A stretch of DNA of 56,788 nt from PNMQ01 sp964478775 (lineage in GTDB: Bacteria > Pseudomonadota > Alphaproteobacteria > Paracaedibacterales > CAIOTO01): the NCBI GenBank assembly GCA_964478775.1, contig CAYZJC010000007.1:1-56788 (forward strand), given 5' to 3'. The notes below the pieces were generated by a model. That model ran no database searches and was not told the DNA's origin. It was given only the letters and a program-made list of their open reading frames with translations. Numbering within the stretch: position 1 is the stretch's first letter; each line of letters opens with the position of its first letter. Of the stretch, positions 25,814-35,242 are shown in pieces. The translations under genes were made by a program, and so were the position numbers.

Positions 25814-27733
25814 ATGAAAAATAAGACCATGCGTAAAATTGATGATAATATGGATGAAGAATTCAATGACTTGCCACTGATTGAGCTTGGAAAGTCTAAC
25901 CCTATCTTGAAACGGCTCATTGCCAAAGGTAAAGAGAGAGGCTACATCACTTATGACGAACTCAATGAAGCTTTACCGCAAGACCAGCTCAGTTCAGATC
26001 AAATTGATGAAACAATGAACTTGATTAGTGATATTGGTATCAGCTTGATTGACAGCGATGAAGAGACAGAAGAAGGTTTGTTTGGTGAAGATCCAGCTCT
26101 TAAACCAGACTTGTCTGAATTTGACTTCTCAGATGCCCCAGAAGAATCTGAAGATGAGGTTTCCGGCAGAACTGATGACCCTGTTAGAATGTATTTGCGT
26201 GAAATGGGTAACGTTGAACTTCTGTCACGTGAAGGTGAAATTGCAATTGCAAAACGCATTGAATCTGGTGTGTTGTCACTCATGGCCGGTTTATGCGAAA
26301 GCCCACTTACAACACAATTATTTATCACATGGCGTGAACTTTTAGCTGAATGCAAATTGGTTCCACGTGACTTGATCAGCGTTGATTCTAGCGCATCATT
26401 TGACGAAGAGAGCACAGATGACGATTCAAACACGAGTGACGATGATGAGGAATCAGAAGATCAAGTAGAGGATGCGCCCATTATTTTGTCTGATGCAGAA
26501 GAATTAACCCGCATGCGCCTACTTGGCTTATTCGACAAACACCTTGAACTATACGCAATGCTTCGCCCAATGCAAGAAGCTTTGGTACAAAAAAACAAAC
26601 CATTAAGTGCTGCAGCTGCTTCTTACCATGAACTGCGCAGTACAATGGTCAGCAATTTACAAGAAATCCGTCTGAATTCCAACCGCATGGAAGACTTGCT
26701 AGAACACCATTCATTGCTGAATAAGTCTATTATGTACTTAGAAAGATCCCTTCTGACAACATCAGAAACTTATGGAATTAAACGTGATAAGGCACAACCT
26801 CGTCTTGTGAACCAACCGTATGGACCAGTATGGTTAGAACAATTGCGTTCCCTCAAAGAAAAAGGGTGGGCAGAATTCTTGCAAAAAGAAGAGAGAAAGT
26901 TTTTAGAAATCTTGCAAGAAACAAAAGAACTAGAAGAAAAATATGGTCTCGCTCTTAATGACTTTAGGTACATCGTCAACACCATTCAAAAAGGTGAACG
27001 TGAAGCTTCTCGTGCAAAAAAAGAAATGATTGAAGCGAACCTTCGCTTGGTGATCTCTATTGCAAAAAAATATACGAACCGTGGTTTACAGTTCTTAGAC
27101 CTGATTCAAGAAGGCAACATTGGCTTGATGAAAGCCGTTGATAAGTTTGAATACCAACGTGGTTATAAGTTTTCAACTTATGCAACATGGTGGATCAGGC
27201 AAGCTATTACCCGCTCTATTGCTGACCAAGCACGCACCATTCGTATTCCTGTTCATATGATTGAAACCATCAATAAGTTAGTGCGTACATCACGTCAAAT
27301 GATGAACGATATTGGCCGTGAACCAACGCCTGAAGAATTGTCAGAAAAACTGGTGATGCCACTTGATAAAGTGCGTAAAGTCATGAAAATTGCGAAAGAA
27401 CCTATCAGCCTAGAAACACCGATTGGTGACGAAGAAGATAGCCACTTAGGTGATTTCATTGAAGATAAGAATGCCGTTTTGCCAATTGATTCTGCTATAC
27501 ATGCCAATTTGCGTGAAACAACAACACGTATCTTGTCAACGTTGACAGCAAGGGAAGAGCGTGTGCTTCGTATGCGCTTTGGCATTGGCATGAGCACAGA
27601 CCACACCCTTGAAGAAGTCGGGCAACAGTTTGCTGTAACACGTGAACGTATCAGGCAAATTGAAGCTAAAGCATTAAGAAAACTCAAGCACCCAAGTCGC
27701 TCACGCAAACTTCGCAGTTTCCTAGACACATAA
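25814..27733 (+). CDS. rpoD: RNA polymerase sigma-70 (RpoD)
   Basis: The vegetative sigma factor. Domain order: sigma 1.1 at residues 1-80; region 1.2 with DPVRMYLREMGNVELLSREGE (about residues 118-138); a non-conserved acidic insert near 190-230; region 2 with RLVISIAKKYTNRGLQFLDL, IQEGNIGLMKAVDKFEY and KFSTYATWWIRQAITR; region 3; and region 4 with the helix-turn-helix LEEVGQQFAVTRERIRQIEA. Its 639 residues are in the usual range. GGGAG lies before the ATG. It follows dnaG after a 95-base gap. Confidence 0.98.
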   Translation: MKNKTMRKIDDNMDEEFNDLPLIELGKSNPILKRLIAKGKERGYITYDELNEALPQDQLSSDQIDETMNLISDIGISLIDSDEETEEGLFGEDPALKPDLSEFDFSDAPEESEDEVSGRTDDPVRMYLREMGNVELLSREGEIAIAKRIESGVLSLMAGLCESPLTTQLFITWRELLAECKLVPRDLISVDSSASFDEESTDDDSNTSDDDEESEDQVEDAPIILSDAEELTRMRLLGLFDKHLELYAMLRPMQEALVQKNKPLSAAAASYHELRSTMVSNLQEIRLNSNRMEDLLEHHSLLNKSIMYLERSLLTTSETYGIKRDKAQPRLVNQPYGPVWLEQLRSLKEKGWAEFLQKEERKFLEILQETKELEEKYGLALNDFRYIVNTIQKGEREASRAKKEMIEANLRLVISIAKKYTNRGLQFLDLIQEGNIGLMKAVDKFEYQRGYKFSTYATWWIRQAITRSIADQARTIRIPVHMIETINKLVRTSRQMMNDIGREPTPEELSEKLVMPLDKVRKVMKIAKEPISLETPIGDEEDSHLGDFIEDKNAVLPIDSAIHANLRETTTRILSTLTAREERVLRMRFGIGMSTDHTLEEVGQQFAVTRERIRQIEAKALRKLKHPSRSRKLRSFLDT

Positions 27734-27768
27734 AAACGATACAAAAGATACTGGTCTTTTTTCCTTAT

Positions 27769-27798
27769 GGCGCAACGAATGAGAAAAATTCTTGCGCC
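27769..27798 (+). terminator. Hairpin downstream of rpoD
   Basis: GGCGCAA and TTGCGCC pair, continued inward by GAAT and ATTC after a one-base bulge. Only a weak AT run follows, so it may be an attenuator or a transcript-end stabiliser rather than a strong terminator. Confidence 0.5.
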
Positions 27799-27856
27799 AA
27801 ATTATTATCTTATTAACTAATTCTAGGTATACTTGTCTAAGATTTAATCCACGTGA

Positions 27857-28744
27857 ATGAATGGGATGGACTTCTTAAAAGCACTCATAGTTTTGGGACC
27901 GAACACACCACAAGAGATTATTAGCCAGGCTTTTGATGCGCCAGGGTGGTTAATTACTTCTGTGCCTGGCATGGGCATTGCTGATTTGTTTGAAAAAAAA
28001 ATTGATTTTTCTGAATTTGACTGGCTCATTTTAGATGTCCCTTTTTCACATGAACAATGGCAAACCTATCAAACCCAAGCTGCCAAAATAAAAGAAAAAA
28101 AGAATTACGGTGTTATTTGTGTGCAACCACAAAAAACAATTTTTCAATCACCGCAGGATTTAAAAAAAACATGGCAAATTATTGCGCAAGCAATGTATTC
28201 AGCTTTCTTTGCCCCAGAATCCATTCCTTGTGAACCTTATGCTGTTTTAAAGTCTGTTGACATATCTGGCTATCTTAAGTTCCAGGCCCCTATTTTCGCA
28301 CGCATGAGTTCCCTACTCCTTGCCAATCTTTCACAAGACCCGACACGTATCAACCTTGGTTTATGGGAAATGCTCATTAATGGCATTGAACATGGTAACC
28401 TGAGTATTTCTCACCAAGATAAGCGTGAACATGTTGAAAACAATAACATGGACGATTTGGTTCAATATAAACTTACCCTTCCCGCTTTCCAGCAACGCTA
28501 CGTTAGCGTAAGCTTTGACCTCAAAGGGGTAGAGGGATTTTTCGACATCACTGATGATGGTGCAGGCTTTGATTGGCAAAACTTTTGGGAAATTGACCAC
28601 ACCCGTATGTTTGATAAGTGTGGCAGAGGCATAGCCCTTGCCCGTATGGCTGGCTTTGACCAGATAGACTATATCGGATGCGGAAATCATGTTCAATGTA
28701 CAGCTGTGTTTAACCCTAAAAAAGATAGTGAGTCATCTAACTGA
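27857..28744 (+). CDS. Anti-sigma-like HATPase protein with N-terminal receiver-like region
   Basis: The C-terminal half (about residues 160-290) is a GHKL/HATPase domain of the RsbW/SpoIIAB kind: N box WEMLINGIEHGNL, G1 box DDGAGFDWQNF, G2 box CGRGIALARMAGF. The N-terminal 120 residues look like a degenerate response-regulator receiver: KALIVLGPNTPQEI, then DWLILDVPF where the phospho-Asp would be, and YGVICVQP. Such proteins act as serine kinases or anti-sigma factors. It lies directly after rpoD and its stop overlaps the start of the coiled-coil gene (TGATG). No dedicated anti-anti-sigma partner is present. Function is inferred. Confidence 0.7.
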   Translation: MNGMDFLKALIVLGPNTPQEIISQAFDAPGWLITSVPGMGIADLFEKKIDFSEFDWLILDVPFSHEQWQTYQTQAAKIKEKKNYGVICVQPQKTIFQSPQDLKKTWQIIAQAMYSAFFAPESIPCEPYAVLKSVDISGYLKFQAPIFARMSSLLLANLSQDPTRINLGLWEMLINGIEHGNLSISHQDKREHVENNNMDDLVQYKLTLPAFQQRYVSVSFDLKGVEGFFDITDDGAGFDWQNFWEIDHTRMFDKCGRGIALARMAGFDQIDYIGCGNHVQCTAVFNPKKDSESSN

Positions 28745-29190
28745 TGTCAAATTTAAGGAACCGTCTTAAATCACTCGCCAAAATTCAAAAATTTTCAACG
28801 CATGAAAGTGATGAATTATCACTTGCGTTAAAAGAAGCCCAGCAAAGACTAGAAGCGGTGGAAGATATCATGGCCACACTTAAAGCGCAAGCCCTTCAAC
28901 AAGAAAAATTAGCAAGCCAAATGTCTGACCCTTTACATGCGATGAACCTCCCCCAGTTTAGGGCTCTTCTTTCCAACAAGCTACACGCCATGGAAATGGA
29001 ACGCGCAAGACACCAAAAAGAAGTTGACCACTTAAGAGAACAGCTGATTGAAAGACTCGGGTATCAAAAAAGTGTGGAAAAACTCCACGAAAAATACCAC
29101 AAGCAATTTCAAGACGAGATTTTAGCCAAAGAACAATTGATGCTTGATGACACCGCCATTACCCAATGGCAAAAGAACACTAAGCCTTAG
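28744..29190 (+). CDS. FliJ-like coiled-coil protein
   Basis: A 148-residue protein that is almost wholly helical and charged. The heptad-like stretches LKEAQQRLEAVEDIMATLKA and MEMERARHQKEVDHLREQLI suggest two antiparallel helices. The C-terminal KSVEKLHEKYHKQFQDE then DDTAITQW resembles the FliJ/YscO pattern of K..E.L.E......E.....DE.A. FliJ proteins are about 147 residues and serve type III export. The resemblance is by eye only; a generic coiled coil is possible. It is translationally coupled to the ATPase gene. Confidence 0.4.
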   Translation: MSNLRNRLKSLAKIQKFSTHESDELSLALKEAQQRLEAVEDIMATLKAQALQQEKLASQMSDPLHAMNLPQFRALLSNKLHAMEMERARHQKEVDHLREQLIERLGYQKSVEKLHEKYHKQFQDEILAKEQLMLDDTAITQWQKNTKP

Positions 29191-30133
29191 GTTCTTCCCT
29201 TTCAAACCCATACGTCTCTTTGATTTGGTAACAAGGCCTCACACTCATGTTTTGTGTAAGGCGCCCTACATATTCACCGACTAAGCCAATACCCAAAATC
29301 ACAACACTGACCAAGAAAATCAGCACAGCCATAAGCGTAAACAAACCTTCGGCCTCTGGGCCAATAAATAAGCGTCTCACCATTAAATACAACACCAACA
29401 TACCGCTAAGGCAGCTGACGCCCATACCGAACATCGTAAACAATTGCAAAGGCGCAATGGTAAAACCAGTCATCAGGTCAAAAGTTAAACGCACCAAAGA
29501 ATAGAGCGTGTAATTAGATTCACCAGCCGCACGTGAAGCATGTTTCACCATAATTTCAGCTGGGCTATGGGAAAATTTATAGGCTAAAGCTGGAATATAC
29601 GCCGAATGGTCTTTACATGCAACAATCTGCTGGACAATGTCCCTTGAATACGCACGTAGCATGCACCCATGATCTATCAGGTCAATGTCTGTCATCTTGC
29701 GGCGTACACAATTTACCATTTTAGAAAAATAGGTTCTAAACATGTTGTCTTGACGATTTTCACGATAACTTCCAACGTAGTCATGCCCTTTTTCATACAA
29801 GTCTAAAACTTTATGAATTTCTTCTGGTGGGTTTTGTAAGTCAGCATCTAAGGTGACGACAACATCTCCTTTTGTTGCAGAAAAACCAGCAACAATCGCA
29901 AGGTGTTGACCAAAGTTATTTTTAAAATCGATCACTTTTACAATATCTGGGTAATCTTTCACGGCTTGCTTTAATAACGTTAAGCTATTATCTTTACTTC
30001 CATCATTCGTTAAAATAATTTCAAAGGGCTTACCGATAGCCTTCATGCTTTTCACTAACCGCAGCATAAGTGATTCTATATTCAGCTCCTCATTATAAAC
30101 AGGAATAACTACAGAAATAAAATTAATCATCAA
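29180..30133 (-). CDS. Membrane-anchored family 2 glycosyltransferase (DPM1/ArnC/GtrB type)
   Basis: The N-terminal GT-A domain (residues 1-220) carries ISVVIPVYNEELNIESLM, ILTNDGSKDNSL, VVTLDADLQNPPEEI (DxD-like DAD) and the QDNMFRTYFSKMVN segment of polyprenyl-phosphate transferases. Two C-terminal membrane segments follow: MFGMGVSCLSGMLVLYLMV (about 240) and LMAVLIFLVSVVILGIGLVG (about 275). This architecture transfers a sugar to undecaprenyl phosphate at the inner membrane for LPS or lipid A modification; the sugar is unknown. It overlaps the end of the convergent coiled-coil gene by 11 bases. Confidence 0.9.
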   Translation of the reverse strand: MMINFISVVIPVYNEELNIESLMLRLVKSMKAIGKPFEIILTNDGSKDNSLTLLKQAVKDYPDIVKVIDFKNNFGQHLAIVAGFSATKGDVVVTLDADLQNPPEEIHKVLDLYEKGHDYVGSYRENRQDNMFRTYFSKMVNCVRRKMTDIDLIDHGCMLRAYSRDIVQQIVACKDHSAYIPALAYKFSHSPAEIMVKHASRAAGESNYTLYSLVRLTFDLMTGFTIAPLQLFTMFGMGVSCLSGMLVLYLMVRRLFIGPEAEGLFTLMAVLIFLVSVVILGIGLVGEYVGRLTQNMSVRPCYQIKETYGFEREEPKA

Positions 30134-30430
30134 AAAACACCTTTATGTTTTATTTTAAATACAGAAAAGTAATATAATTATTTAAAAACATTTTTCATAT
30201 CAAAAGGCATAACGCCTTGTGACTTTAAGAACAGTATCACCATTATGAAAAGAGGTTTAAAAAGTTTCCTTATGATTACTTTATCTCATTTATGAGCTGT
30301 ATTATAAGGGTTTAAGAATTCACCTGTCAAAGAGATTTATCACCTTCCAGCACATAGCCCCATTAAACATTTTTTAATCTCGTCTTGATATAGTTATGTT
30401 AAGCAACACGAATCACTTTACTGAAAAGAT

Positions 30431-31012
30431 ATGACTGAAAAGAAACCAAAAAACACACGCGGTGGTGCAAGAGCAGGCGCAGGCAGGAAGCCTATGTCAG
30501 GGTTATTTGGTGAAAAGACAGTTCCTGTGCGCGTGCCTGCTAGCAAAGTCAATTGGGTGCGAGAATCCCTTCTCAACAATGAAAACATCCAATTCGAGAT
30601 CCACAATTTATCACAAGTCCACTTTAAACTTTTAGAACAAACCGTTTCTGCGGGTGAACCCTTTGTATTTGACAGCAGCAACTTTACCAACATTGAACTC
30701 AAGTCATACCTGCTTGCCAACTCCAAAACTGACTTTCTCGTGCGTGTTTCTGGCGATTCCATGATTGATGCCGGCATTTATGACGGTGACATGGTAGTTG
30801 TCACACCAGCTTCTAAAACAAAACATAATGACATTGTGGTTGCATGCGTAGATGGTAGTGTCACCCTAAAGCGGTTTATTGAAAACAGAACGCTTCAAGG
30901 TGTTGTGTACATTTTGCGCGCTGAAAATGTAAACGTGTCTGATATTTTAATTTCAAATTCACGTAGTATTTCTATTATTGGCCTGGTGATTGGCCTGGTG
31001 CGCAAATTGTAA
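30431..31012 (+). CDS. UmuD-like S24 autoprotease with N-terminal GGxRxGAGRKP extension
   Basis: The peptidase part fits UmuD closely. The cleavage dipeptide Ala74-Gly75 (TVSAGEPF), the catalytic Ser110 (VSGDSMID) and Lys147 (SVTLKRF) have the same spacing as in E. coli UmuD (24/60/97: 36 and 37 residues). It is 193 residues rather than 139 because of about 50 extra N-terminal residues that start with basic Lys/Arg and carry GGARAGAGRKP, a motif seen at the start of several phage and UmuD-type proteins and perhaps DNA-binding. No umuC lies next to it, and I see no GTTC-N7-GTTC box upstream. It may act in translesion synthesis with a distant UmuC or as a regulator. Confidence 0.85.
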   Translation: MTEKKPKNTRGGARAGAGRKPMSGLFGEKTVPVRVPASKVNWVRESLLNNENIQFEIHNLSQVHFKLLEQTVSAGEPFVFDSSNFTNIELKSYLLANSKTDFLVRVSGDSMIDAGIYDGDMVVVTPASKTKHNDIVVACVDGSVTLKRFIENRTLQGVVYILRAENVNVSDILISNSRSISIIGLVIGLVRKL

Positions 31013-31087
31013 CAGCCTCCTTTTACTGCCCCACATTTCTTATAATCACGCATACAACACCTGACTTTTTTACGCCGTAGTCAACAT

Positions 31088-32299
31088 TTAACGACTTGAG
31101 CTTATGTGTTTATTCTTTGTTATTTCAAGATAAAATGGGCAGCCCACAGGTAACTTTGCATGAGACGGATTCCAAAAGGGATGAAATTGACTTTCTTTCA
31201 CTTTGATGAATCCATCAAGTTTGTATCCATTATATTGGTGTAAATATTGTTCATAAATTGACTTATATTCATTAAAATATTGAACCTCTTGATTTTCAAT
31301 GAAATTTATTGGAAGAAGAATAAGATGCTGTAATAAACCATCGTCCTCTCTTGTTAAGTAGGTGAGCAAGTCATTTTGCATTATCTGTAGGTTATACTGG
31401 CCCCCTTTTACAGAAGATGAATTAGTGTTGTAATCAAATACAATTTTCCCATTTTCTTTTATTAAGCTTAATAGCGAATTGATATGATCATGGTTTAAAT
31501 GAAACCAGTGACAAACATCTGCGTCCGCAGTGATAAAGTCAACAGCACCTGAAAGTCGGGAGGAAAGCAATGTTTGAAGAAATGTTGCATTCGCAATACC
31601 TGCATGAATAAAAAAGGGAGACACTAAATCTTCAACGGTGGCACCATGAAATGCATTGCTCACTGAAATATATCCGCCTAAATTTGCGTCTACATATATC
31701 AGTTGCACACCGTCTACATTGGTAAAGTGTGAGGCTTCTGAAGGGCATGCCCCAATCACAATACCGATAGGGCGTGATAGATCTAATACAGAAAGCAGTT
31801 CCACAATTTGGTCGTCAACTGTTAAACTTTCTTTCCATGCTTTTATCGCATTGTTTTGTTGAAACTTAAAGTAAGTTTGAGTAGCCTCATGAAACAAAGG
31901 GAGTAAATTTATATTTTGTTGCGACTGCTCATAAAAATAAGACCCATTTTCAAATAATTCCCAAAAATCATCTTTATAGATTATCTCAAATAAAGAGGTG
32001 TGCTTCTCATGCTGACTTTGCAATTGATCAATTCTTTGTTGCAATACTTGAGAATGCGCTTCATTAAACTGTGCATTAGCGAAATAGGCTGTAGATTCCT
32101 CTTGTGAATTTATTAATTGAGCATATACACAATCAATCTCAGATTCTATCCGTGAAGTCAGGGCTGCTCTATTATCCACATGATTGACCTGTGTGGTTTT
32201 GAGGCTCATACTTTGTGTATCGGCAAAATCCATTGCCATAAGACCAGTTGTGAAAGACCCCATCAACAACAATGCTGCTAAATTTCTTTGAATATTCAT
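31088..32299 (-). CDS. Exported methyltransferase-like protein of unknown function
   Basis: A 403-residue protein with a Sec signal peptide (NLAALLLMGSFTTGLMAMDF, likely cleavage near residue 22). The middle has a Rossmann-like order resembling class I SAM methyltransferases: RPIGIVIGACPSEASHF (motif I position), LIYVDANLGGYI (acidic end of strand 2), AVDFITADADVCHWFHLN (strand 4) and LIKENGKIVFDY (strand 5). The glycine motif GACPS is not canonical, so SAM binding is unproven. A coiled-coil-like N-terminal region (residues 60-110) precedes it. A signal peptide on such a fold is unusual. No partner gene is evident. Confidence 0.6.
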   Translation of the reverse strand: MNIQRNLAALLLMGSFTTGLMAMDFADTQSMSLKTTQVNHVDNRAALTSRIESEIDCVYAQLINSQEESTAYFANAQFNEAHSQVLQQRIDQLQSQHEKHTSLFEIIYKDDFWELFENGSYFYEQSQQNINLLPLFHEATQTYFKFQQNNAIKAWKESLTVDDQIVELLSVLDLSRPIGIVIGACPSEASHFTNVDGVQLIYVDANLGGYISVSNAFHGATVEDLVSPFFIHAGIANATFLQTLLSSRLSGAVDFITADADVCHWFHLNHDHINSLLSLIKENGKIVFDYNTNSSSVKGGQYNLQIMQNDLLTYLTREDDGLLQHLILLPINFIENQEVQYFNEYKSIYEQYLHQYNGYKLDGFIKVKESQFHPFWNPSHAKLPVGCPFYLEITKNKHISSSR

Positions 32300-32401
32300 A
32301 ACACAGTACTTTCTATATAAATTTCATATTATTCATATAGGTATTATTTATTTTATTTCAAGGGTGATGTATGTTTTTTCTTATATGAAGTCAAAAAAAT
32401 A

Positions 32402-32974
32402 TTACACCATCAGGCTTTTAAGCTTCGTCATCGCGCGAATCAAATGTTCTTCAAAGGGGGCGCTTGGTAAACTTTCAAGCGTGAACCATTTGACGCTTAA
32501 AAATTCATCGCGTGTAAAGTCAAAGCTCTCATCGTAATGTCCTTCAATCGCATACCACAAAGACATATCTTCATGTTGGTGAATAGTGCGTGAAACAAAG
32601 AAGGGTTTATCCCATATCAGCTTTGCATCTATCTTCAGTTCTTCTTTGCATTCACGTATAGCCGTTATTTTTGGGTCTTCATATTCTTCAACATGGCCAC
32701 CGGCTGGCAACCATTGGGCAGCTTTAATATGCTGCGTTAATAAAAATGAATGGTTCTTTTTATCGTACGGAACGAAATAACAGGTAAAATGACGCGGTGG
32801 ATTATCTGGCGGCGTCAATCGCCATACGCCATGTCCTTGCAAAATCCATTCTATCATAAATTTTTGATGCGCTAACTCTAGCGCATCACAAGGGCTGACC
32901 CCTTCTATGAGTCTGGCAAGATCTTCGCCTGTAAAAGATTGATAGGTATTATAGGCGTGAAATTGCATTTGCAT
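32402..32974 (-). CDS. NUDIX hydrolase
   Basis: The Nudix box is visible as GGHVEEYEDPKITAIRECKE then ELKI: G-x5-E-x7-REUxEE is intact and the Gly near its end is Lys. The residues that bind metal are all present. The N-terminal 70 residues (HAYNTYQSFTGEDLARLIEG) are an extension, and the substrate class is unknown (nucleotide pyrophosphates are likely). It starts at ATG 32974 or 32968, directly after the parC stop, so it is co-transcribed with parC. Confidence 0.88.
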   Translation of the reverse strand: MQMQFHAYNTYQSFTGEDLARLIEGVSPCDALELAHQKFMIEWILQGHGVWRLTPPDNPPRHFTCYFVPYDKKNHSFLLTQHIKAAQWLPAGGHVEEYEDPKITAIRECKEELKIDAKLIWDKPFFVSRTIHQHEDMSLWYAIEGHYDESFDFTRDEFLSVKWFTLESLPSAPFEEHLIRAMTKLKSLMV

Positions 32975-32977
32975 CAC

Positions 32978-35242
32978 TTAAACATCTTCAAAGCGGTTCG
33001 TTCGCGGAAAACCAACAGGGGCCAAGCGGCCGGCACTGGCACGTTTGCCTTTCCACAATATTAAATCTTTTTGGTGGTAAGCTTTTCCTGCACGCATCCA
33101 GGCTAAACCATCTGCAAAATTAATGACTTTAATATCGCTAATGCTACCGTCCTTGTATTTTTGAAAGGCCACCCCTTTACCGCGACTCATGCATGGCAAA
33201 TCATTCATTTCAAACACCAATATTTTTCTGTTCTCACCAATGACAGCTATATGGTCACCTCCAGCAGGCACACAAGCTAAAGGCTTTTCACCCTCATCTA
33301 GCACCAATACTTGCTTACCTGTTCGTGTCTGAGCCAAGACATCATCAGCTATAAATCTGAAACCACGCGCGGCTGTTGAAGCAATCACATATGTTTGCTT
33401 TGCACCTGGTGTTATCACATAAGCTGCTACAATTTCATCTGTATTTTCAAGGTCAATCATCATACGAATGGGGTCGCCATGGCCGCGTGTTCTTGTAATG
33501 CGATCAATCCCCAAGGTGAAGCAACGTCCACTTGTTGCAACAAGCAATAACTTATCAGTGGTGCTAGCATCTAAGACGAAACGTTCTGTATCACCGTCTT
33601 TGTATTTAAGGTCACCCACATTGTGCCCTTTGAGGGTTCTAATCCAATATTTATCAGACAAGACAACGGTAACATCTTCTTTTTCGATTTCGTCTTCAAA
33701 GGGAATAATCACAACCTCTGGTGCACTTGCAAGTTGCGTACGACGCTCACCTAATGGGGCATCATACCCAAACCTCTTTTGAATATCTTTAAGGTCTTTT
33801 GAAATTACTGAACGCTTTTTTGCCGGGCTTTCTAACAGCGCTTGAAGCTTTGCTTGTTCTGCTGCGAGGTCTTCAGTTTCCTTTCTAAGCTCAATTTCTT
33901 GAATTTTACGAAGTGAGCGAAGGCGCATGTTTAAAATGGCCTCAGCTTGTATTTCATTTAAATCAAATGTTTGCATCAAGCTTAGCTTTGCATCATCTTC
34001 TTCACGAATAATACGAATGACTTCATCAAGGTTTAAGTAAACAATTAAAAGGCCCCGTAAAATATTTAAACGATCAGCAATTTGAACAAGCCTATGCTGC
34101 GTACGCTTTTCCAAAACAACTAAGCGGTGGTCTAAAAAGTGCTTTAAGATTTCAACCAGGTTCATGACCTTTGGAACGGAATGCGCATCTAAAACGTTTA
34201 GGTTTAAGGGGATACGCACCTCAAGGTCAGTTGAACGAAACAATGATTCCATCAACATAGCAGCCTCAACATTACGGCTTTTTGGCACGAGAACAATACG
34301 CAACTCATCTGTCGATTCATCTTGGATATCGTCTAGTAAGGGTAACTTCTTATCAAGAAGTAATGTTGCTATCTTTTCAATCAGCTTTGATTTTTCTACA
34401 AGGTATGGGATTTGCGAAATAATAATGCGATACTGTCCACCTTTCACATCCTCAACTTCGTATTGTGCACGCAAACGAAGTGTGCCGCGACCTGTTTCAT
34501 AAGCTTTTAAAATGGTATCGTGGTTTTCAACTAAGACGCCGCCTGTTGGAAAATCAGGACCTTTGATAACTGTCATGACTTCTGCGACAGTCGTATTGGG
34601 TTTATCAAGCAGCATCAGCAAACCATCACACAATTCCCCTAAGTTATGTGGGGGAATAGAGGTTGCCATACCCACAGCAATACCCGTTGAACCATTCGCA
34701 AGAAGATTTGGAAAACTAGAAGGGAATACGCAAGGTTCTTGTGATTCACCGTCATAAGTTGGCCTAAAGTCAACGCAGTCTTCATTAAGACCGTCCATCA
34801 ATTCCATTGCAATAGGGGTGAGCTTTGCTTCTGTATAACGCATTGCTGCAGCAGAGTCACCGTCAATGTTACCAAAATTGCCTTGGCCATCAATCAAGGG
34901 GTAGCGCACAGAAAAGTCTTGCGCCAAACGAACCATCGCTGCATAAATTGCAGCATCACCATGCGGGTGGAACTTACCCATAACGTCACCGACAACGCGC
35001 GCACATTTCTTAAAACCAGACTTTGGATCGAGGTGTAATTGATTCATGGCATAGATTAAACGTCTGTGAACCGGCTTTAAACCATCTCTCACATCTGGCA
35101 AAGACCTAGACATAATCGTAGAAAGTGCGTAAGCCAAATAGCGCTCGCTTAAAGCTTGGTCAAAATCAACATTAACAATAGAGTCATGGGGTTCTTTGGG
35201 TTGGCTTTTTGATTTTTTACTTTTTTCCTGTGGCTCTGTCAT
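32978..35242 (-). CDS. parC: DNA topoisomerase IV subunit A
   Basis: Decatenates replicated chromosomes with ParE. The breakage-reunion core begins LSERYLAYALSTIMSRSLPD (residues 30-50), with the catalytic Tyr in AAMRYTEAKLTP (about 137). The C-terminal domain has the beta-pinwheel repeats of ParC (for example GHNVGDLKYKDGDTE) and is shorter than in GyrA, as expected for ParC. The 754 residues fit alpha ParC. The quinolone region reads GKFHPHGDAAIYAAM: the usual Ser80 is Ala and the usual Glu84 is Ala, so both classical drug-contact positions differ. The N-terminal 20 residues are Lys/Ser-rich. Confidence 0.95.
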   Translation of the reverse strand: MTEPQEKSKKSKSQPKEPHDSIVNVDFDQALSERYLAYALSTIMSRSLPDVRDGLKPVHRRLIYAMNQLHLDPKSGFKKCARVVGDVMGKFHPHGDAAIYAAMVRLAQDFSVRYPLIDGQGNFGNIDGDSAAAMRYTEAKLTPIAMELMDGLNEDCVDFRPTYDGESQEPCVFPSSFPNLLANGSTGIAVGMATSIPPHNLGELCDGLLMLLDKPNTTVAEVMTVIKGPDFPTGGVLVENHDTILKAYETGRGTLRLRAQYEVEDVKGGQYRIIISQIPYLVEKSKLIEKIATLLLDKKLPLLDDIQDESTDELRIVLVPKSRNVEAAMLMESLFRSTDLEVRIPLNLNVLDAHSVPKVMNLVEILKHFLDHRLVVLEKRTQHRLVQIADRLNILRGLLIVYLNLDEVIRIIREEDDAKLSLMQTFDLNEIQAEAILNMRLRSLRKIQEIELRKETEDLAAEQAKLQALLESPAKKRSVISKDLKDIQKRFGYDAPLGERRTQLASAPEVVIIPFEDEIEKEDVTVVLSDKYWIRTLKGHNVGDLKYKDGDTERFVLDASTTDKLLLVATSGRCFTLGIDRITRTRGHGDPIRMMIDLENTDEIVAAYVITPGAKQTYVIASTAARGFRFIADDVLAQTRTGKQVLVLDEGEKPLACVPAGGDHIAVIGENRKILVFEMNDLPCMSRGKGVAFQKYKDGSISDIKVINFADGLAWMRAGKAYHQKDLILWKGKRASAGRLAPVGFPRTNRFEDV

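Noticed and set aside
30300..30430. A LexA box before the UmuD-like gene.
   Set aside because: I looked for GTTC-N7-GTTC (alpha type) and for CTG-N10-CAG and saw neither convincingly.
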